A stretch of 9,100 nt of DNA from Fidelibacterota bacterium (lineage in GTDB: Bacteria; Bipolaricaulota; Bipolaricaulia; UBA7950; UBA9294). The stretch lies in NCBI GenBank assembly GCA_024278395.1, contig JAJRTG010000151.1, positions 1 through 9,100 on the forward strand, given 5' to 3'. A model generated the notes under the pieces. The model ran no database searches. It was not told where the DNA came from and saw nothing but the letters and a program-made list of their open reading frames with translations. Shown here piece by piece: positions 6,551 through 9,100 of this stretch (positions are counted from its first letter, which is position 1; each line of letters opens with the position of its first letter). Position numbers and translations under genes: made by a program.

Positions 6551-6575
6551 CGACGTGACAGGTAAAATTAAAATC
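6541..6575 (+). promoter_or_regulatory. Promoter of the trxB-like gene
   Basis: TTGACG (6541-6546), 16 bp, TAAAAT (6563-6568) is close to the sigma-70 consensus. The start would be near 6575, leaving a leader of about 40 nt that ends in a strong SD, GGGAGGAG (6606-6613), before ATG 6616. The GGTAAAAT form of the -10 region also occurs in the aminotransferase promoter. Confidence 0.7.
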
Positions 6576-6615
6576 CTTATCCTATCGGAAAAAGCGGACT
6601 CTCAAGGGAGGAGAT

Positions 6616-7611
6616 ATGTACGATTTAGTGATAATCGGGGGTGGCCCAGCGGCGCTGACTGCGGCGATCTACGCCGCCAGGAAGATGTTGAACGCGATCC
6701 TCGTGACGAAGGACCAGGGAGGACAGCTCCTGTTGACGCGGGAGATCGAGAACTGGCCCGGCACCGTCAGCATAGGCGGCTACGAGCTCGTGCAGGCGTT
6801 CGTCAAGCATGTGGAGCGCTACTCCATGGAGCAGCGGGTGGGACGTCCGGTGACGGCGGTTCGAAGGGACGGAGAGAACTTCCTCGTGGAAGTGGAGGGC
6901 GGGGAGACGATTTCGTCCAAGGCGGTACTCATCGCCACCGGAGGGAGGAGCCGGCCGCTGAACGTGCCGGGGGAGAAGGAGTTCACCGGCCGCGGGGTCT
7001 CCTACTGCGCCACCTGCGACGCGCCGTTGTTTTCAGGGAAGCCGGTCGCGGTGATCGGGGGCGGAAACTCGGCGTTCGAGGCGGTGATCGACCTCCTCCC
7101 CCTCGCCACCGAGATCCACGTCGTGGACGTCGCCGATCACTGGTTCGCCGACCCGATCCTGCAGGGGCAGGTCCTCGGGGTCGACAAGGTACATACCTAT
7201 CAGCAGCACAAGGTTGTGGAGGTGCGGGGGGATAAGTTCGTAACCGGTCTGGTGGTCGAGGACATGAAGACCGGGGAGCGGAAGGAGCTGCGGGTCGACG
7301 GGGTGTTCATCGAGATCGGCCTGATCCCGAATTCGGATTTCCTCAAGGGGTTCCTTGAGATCAACGGTCGCGGCGAGGTTGTGGTCGACGAGGAGATGCG
7401 CACCTCGGTACCCGGGGTGTTCGCCGCCGGCGACGTGATCAACCGGACGGACAAGCAGGTCGTCATCTCCGCCGGTCAAGGGGCGAAGGCGGCCTTGTCC
7501 GCCTACCGCTACCTCGTCGAAGGAAACCGGCTCGAGGACCGAGGGGTGATTGCCCCGCCGCCTGAGGGGAAGGAGAAACCGAGCCTGTTCATCCCGCCCC
7601 GGGATGACTGA
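6616..7611 (+). CDS. trxB: Thioredoxin reductase-like (AhpF-like) flavoprotein disulfide reductase
   Basis: Low-molecular-weight FAD disulfide reductase that would pass electrons from a nicotinamide or other donor through a redox CxxC to thioredoxin or a similar protein. It is 331 aa. Seen: FAD-binding GGGPAALTAA (8-17), ATGG at 107-110, redox pair C131-A-T-C134 (the same CATC as classical TrxB), second dinucleotide site GGGNSA (148-153), and FAAGD (269-273) near the flavin. The region after GGGNSA (FEAVIDLLPLATEIHVVDV) resembles the reductase half of AhpF more than E. coli TrxB. The HRRxxxR motif that binds the NADPH 2'-phosphate is absent; D171 ends the second beta strand instead, which suggests NADH or another donor. 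There are no N-terminal thioredoxin folds as in AhpF. A proline-rich tail of about 28 residues follows the core. No thioredoxin or peroxiredoxin gene is adjacent. Confidence 0.88.
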   Translation: MYDLVIIGGGPAALTAAIYAARKMLNAILVTKDQGGQLLLTREIENWPGTVSIGGYELVQAFVKHVERYSMEQRVGRPVTAVRRDGENFLVEVEGGETISSKAVLIATGGRSRPLNVPGEKEFTGRGVSYCATCDAPLFSGKPVAVIGGGNSAFEAVIDLLPLATEIHVVDVADHWFADPILQGQVLGVDKVHTYQQHKVVEVRGDKFVTGLVVEDMKTGERKELRVDGVFIEIGLIPNSDFLKGFLEINGRGEVVVDEEMRTSVPGVFAAGDVINRTDKQVVISAGQGAKAALSAYRYLVEGNRLEDRGVIAPPPEGKEKPSLFIPPRDD

Positions 7612-7620
7612 GCGCTTCTC

Positions 7621-7651
7621 CCGGCTGCCTGCGAAGGGCGGCCGGTTTTTT
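7621..7651 (+). terminator. Intrinsic terminator after the trxB-like gene
   Basis: CCGGCTGCC (7621-7629) pairs with GGCGGCCGG (7637-7645), 9 bp with one T-G wobble, around a 7-nt loop, followed by TTTTTT (7646-7651). It starts 9 bp after the stop codon and ends just before the stop of the convergent uppP gene. It has no T run in the uppP direction. Confidence 0.9.
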
Positions 7652-7652
7652 A

Positions 7653-8483
7653 TTACAGGAACCTGCCGGCGAACAGCGCGAACAGCCCGAGCCCCCAGCA
7701 GTAATAGGCGAAATACCCCAGGCGTCCGTTCTGCAGAAGGCGCAACAGCCAGCGGAGCGCGATGACCCCGGTTATCAGCGCCAGCAGGCTGCCCAGCAGA
7801 TAGGGGCCGAGGAGGGAGAAGTCGATCGGTTGCCGGTGTATCTTCAGCAGCTCTATGAGCATCGCTCCGATGATCGCCGGGATTGCGAGAAGGAAGGAGA
7901 ACTCGGCCGCCAGCTCCTGCCGCAGCCCGAGGAGGAGGCCTCCCCCGATGGTGAACCCGCTGCGGGATATCCCGGGGAAGATCGCGAGCCCCTGCATCGT
8001 TCCGATGAGGAGTGCGTCCCGAGCCCGCATCTCCTCCAATTCCCGGTTGTTTACGGCATGACGACCGGCGAAGAAGAGGAGCGTTCCGGTGATCAAGAGG
8101 CTTATCCCAACCGCTAGCGCGGAGGTGAACGCCCGCTCGATCTGGCGCTGCAGGAGCAATCCGATGAGAGCGGTGGGAACCGTCCCGATCAGGAGCAGCC
8201 CCCAGAGGCGCATCCCGGCAGAGCGCTCTTCCTGCGATATCCTGATGGTGAAGATATAGCTCAACGGGGCGCGCACCAGTTGGAACACGCGGGACCGGAA
8301 TACCCACAGGACCGCGAGCAGGGTGGCGAAGTGCACCGATGCGTCGAGCAGCAACAGCTTCTCCGATCCCAGTTGCGGTTGCCGCCAGAAGACCTGAAGC
8401 AGGACGAGATGGCCGGAACTGCTGATCGGGAGGAACTCCGTCAATCCCTGTACGATCCCCAATACGACGACAAAGAGCCACAT
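7653..8483 (-). CDS. uppP: Undecaprenyl-diphosphate phosphatase (BacA/UppP)
   Basis: Integral membrane enzyme that converts undecaprenyl diphosphate to undecaprenyl phosphate, so the lipid carrier can be reused for peptidoglycan and other wall polymers; overproduction gives bacitracin resistance. It is 276 aa, the usual length. Both signature regions are present: the (E/Q)xxxE motif as Q12-GLT-E16 running into FLPISSSGHL (17-26), and PGISRSGFT (170-178) with R174. HFATLLAV (51-58) is also conserved. About eight hydrophobic segments are visible. The frame is open much further upstream, but ATG 8483 is chosen because homology begins there (MWLFVVVLGIVQGLTEF) and a promoter -10 ends 7 nt before it. 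ATG 8495, four codons earlier, is the alternative and would overlap the -10 box. It is divergent from the DedA gene and convergent with trxB. Confidence 0.96.
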   Translation of the reverse strand: MWLFVVVLGIVQGLTEFLPISSSGHLVLLQVFWRQPQLGSEKLLLLDASVHFATLLAVLWVFRSRVFQLVRAPLSYIFTIRISQEERSAGMRLWGLLLIGTVPTALIGLLLQRQIERAFTSALAVGISLLITGTLLFFAGRHAVNNRELEEMRARDALLIGTMQGLAIFPGISRSGFTIGGGLLLGLRQELAAEFSFLLAIPAIIGAMLIELLKIHRQPIDFSLLGPYLLGSLLALITGVIALRWLLRLLQNGRLGYFAYYCWGLGLFALFAGRFL

Positions 8484-8490
8484 GCCAGCT

Positions 8491-8519
8491 AGCATAGCCC
8501 CGTCCGGGCCGGACTGCAA
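8491..8519 (-). promoter_or_regulatory. uppP promoter, predicted leaderless
   Basis: On the minus strand, TTGCAG (8519 to 8514), 17 bp, TATGCT (8496 to 8491), then 7 nt to ATG 8483. The spacing is identical to the rnpA promoter and there is no SD site before the ATG, so the mRNA should begin at the start codon. Confidence 0.55.
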
Positions 8520-8550
8520 CCGTTTTGGTTGCGCGCGGCGTCCGGTCCGG
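8502..8550. repeat. Symmetric repeats between the uppP and DedA genes, possible operators
   Basis: A palindrome GTCCGG-G-CCGGAC (8502-8514) lies in the spacer of the uppP promoter. A dyad GCAACC (8516-8521) / GGTTGC (8527-8532) with a 5-nt GTTTT loop overlaps both -35 boxes. GTCCGGTCCGG (8540-8550), two half-sites in tandem, lies in the spacer of the proposed DedA promoter. The repeats are seen directly; an operator role for them is inference. Confidence 0.4.
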
Positions 8551-8558
8551 GCTATTCT
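8529..8558 (+). promoter_or_regulatory. Possible promoter of the DedA gene
   Basis: TTGCGC (8529-8534), 18 bp, TATTCT (8553-8558), with an expected start near 8565 and a leader of about 37 nt containing the SD AGAGGA (8593-8598). Each box matches the consensus only partly (3 of 6 and 4 of 6), so this is moderate support. Confidence 0.4.
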
Positions 8559-8601
8559 GCATGCATCGAATGGGTGGATCTGTGTTACGGAAAGAGGAAA
8601 G

Positions 8602-9100
8602 ATGCAATATATCGTTTCGATCATCGTCGAGATTGTGGACAAGATGGGGTATCTCGGCATCGTCGCCGCGATGTTCCTCGAGAGCTCGTTCTTCCCGTTC
8701 CCGAGCGAGCTGGTCCTCCCTCCGGCCGGATACCTCGCGAGCCAGGGGAAGATGGAGCTGGGGGCCGTCGTCATCCTCGGGACCCTGGGCTCGATCCTCG
8801 GGGCGCTTTTCAACTACTGGATCTCGCTTGCCTTTGGCCGACCGCTCATCCTGCGCCTGGGGCACTACTTCGGCCTCACCGAGAGGGCCTATGCCCGGGC
8901 GGAGGGGTTCTTCCGTCGCCACGGCGAGATCTCAACGTTCGTCGGGCGGCTCATCCCGGGTATTCGCCAGTACATCTCGCTTCCCGCCGGGCTGGCGCGC
9001 ATGTCGATCTCCAAGTTCATCCTGTTCACCGGGCTCGGCGCCGGGATCTGGGCGAGCGTCCTCTCCCTCCTTGGCTACTTCATCGGCAACAACCAGGCCC
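8602..9100 (+). CDS. DedA-family membrane protein, 3' end cut by the window edge
   Basis: Member of the DedA/SNARE-associated (VTT) family. Some members are established undecaprenyl phosphate flippases that return the carrier to the cytoplasmic side; others affect phospholipid transport and membrane energetics. 166 residues are visible out of about 200 expected, so only the C-terminal helix or so is missing. Seen: E27 in FLESSFFPFPSE (25-36), the re-entrant loop with conserved acidic residues; the family signature FVGRLIPGIR (113-122) with R116 and R122; and GLARMSISKF (130-139). Hydrophobic segments lie near 15-30, 53-77 and 138-161. The start ATG 8602 is fixed by the SD AGAGGA. The divergent neighbour uppP makes the same lipid product, undecaprenyl phosphate, which supports but does not prove a carrier-flippase role. 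Confidence 0.93.
   Translation, partial: MQYIVSIIVEIVDKMGYLGIVAAMFLESSFFPFPSELVLPPAGYLASQGKMELGAVVILGTLGSILGALFNYWISLAFGRPLILRLGHYFGLTERAYARAEGFFRRHGEISTFVGRLIPGIRQYISLPAGLARMSISKFILFTGLGAGIWASVLSLLGYFIGNNQA

Noticed and set aside
8484..8813. Upstream extension of uppP to 386 aa
   Set aside because: The added residues overlap the DedA gene and the uppP promoter and do not look like a membrane protein N-terminus; homology begins at MWLFVVV.
7033..8922. 629-aa minus-strand frame spanning the trxB-like gene, uppP and the DedA gene
   Set aside because: It runs across the intergenic terminator and three genes in other frames, and is a low-complexity Arg/Pro/Asp-rich peptide.
1..9100. CRISPR array, insertion sequence, prophage, toxin-antitoxin or defence genes
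   Set aside because: No spaced direct repeats, transposase motifs, terminal inverted repeats or small paired genes were seen; all main frames are housekeeping families.

Overview
The window is GC-rich bacterial chromosome, tightly packed with housekeeping genes. I see no mobile element, CRISPR array, tRNA, rRNA or phage gene. The largest gap between genes is about 160 bp. Protein motifs, sigma-70-like promoters and Shine-Dalgarno sites show it is bacterial. The phylum cannot be settled by reading. The strong GC bias, an M42 aminopeptidase and a LysN-like aminotransferase would fit an anaerobic or thermophilic deep-branching lineage (for example Bipolaricaulota-like), but that is a weak inference.

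Left part (1-3983): the 5' two thirds or more of xseA (exonuclease VII large subunit) is on the minus strand and runs off the left edge. It is divergent from a plus-strand cluster rnpA-greA-lysS-PAP2 phosphatase. The junctions in that cluster are a 29-bp overlap, a 3-bp gap and a 4-bp ATGA overlap, so it reads as one transcription unit. It links tRNA 5' maturation, rescue of backtracked RNA polymerase, lysyl-tRNA synthesis and a membrane lipid phosphatase. rnpA has no rpmH in front of it, contrary to the usual bacterial order.

Middle part (3984-6497): a PLP aminotransferase of the LysN/2-aminoadipate type has its own promoter, a leader with a hairpin and a strong SD site, and a perfect 11-bp-stem terminator. 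An M42 metallo-aminopeptidase is convergent to it on the minus strand.

Right part (6498-9100): a thioredoxin reductase-like flavoprotein is divergent from the peptidase, from overlapping promoters. It is convergent with uppP (undecaprenyl-diphosphate phosphatase), with an intrinsic terminator between them. uppP is divergent from a DedA-family membrane protein that runs off the right edge. UppP and DedA, and possibly the PAP2 enzyme, can be read as steps of recycling the undecaprenyl phosphate carrier.

The most interesting signals are regulatory. rnpA and uppP both have a TTGCA(A/G)-17 bp-TATNNT promoter whose -10 box ends exactly 7 nt before the ATG, so both mRNAs should be leaderless. xseA may be a third case. 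The uppP/dedA intergenic region has a symmetric arrangement of the two -35 boxes and repeated GTCCGG half-sites. The TrxB-like protein lacks the classical NADPH-phosphate-binding basic motif. No clearly new multi-gene system is visible.
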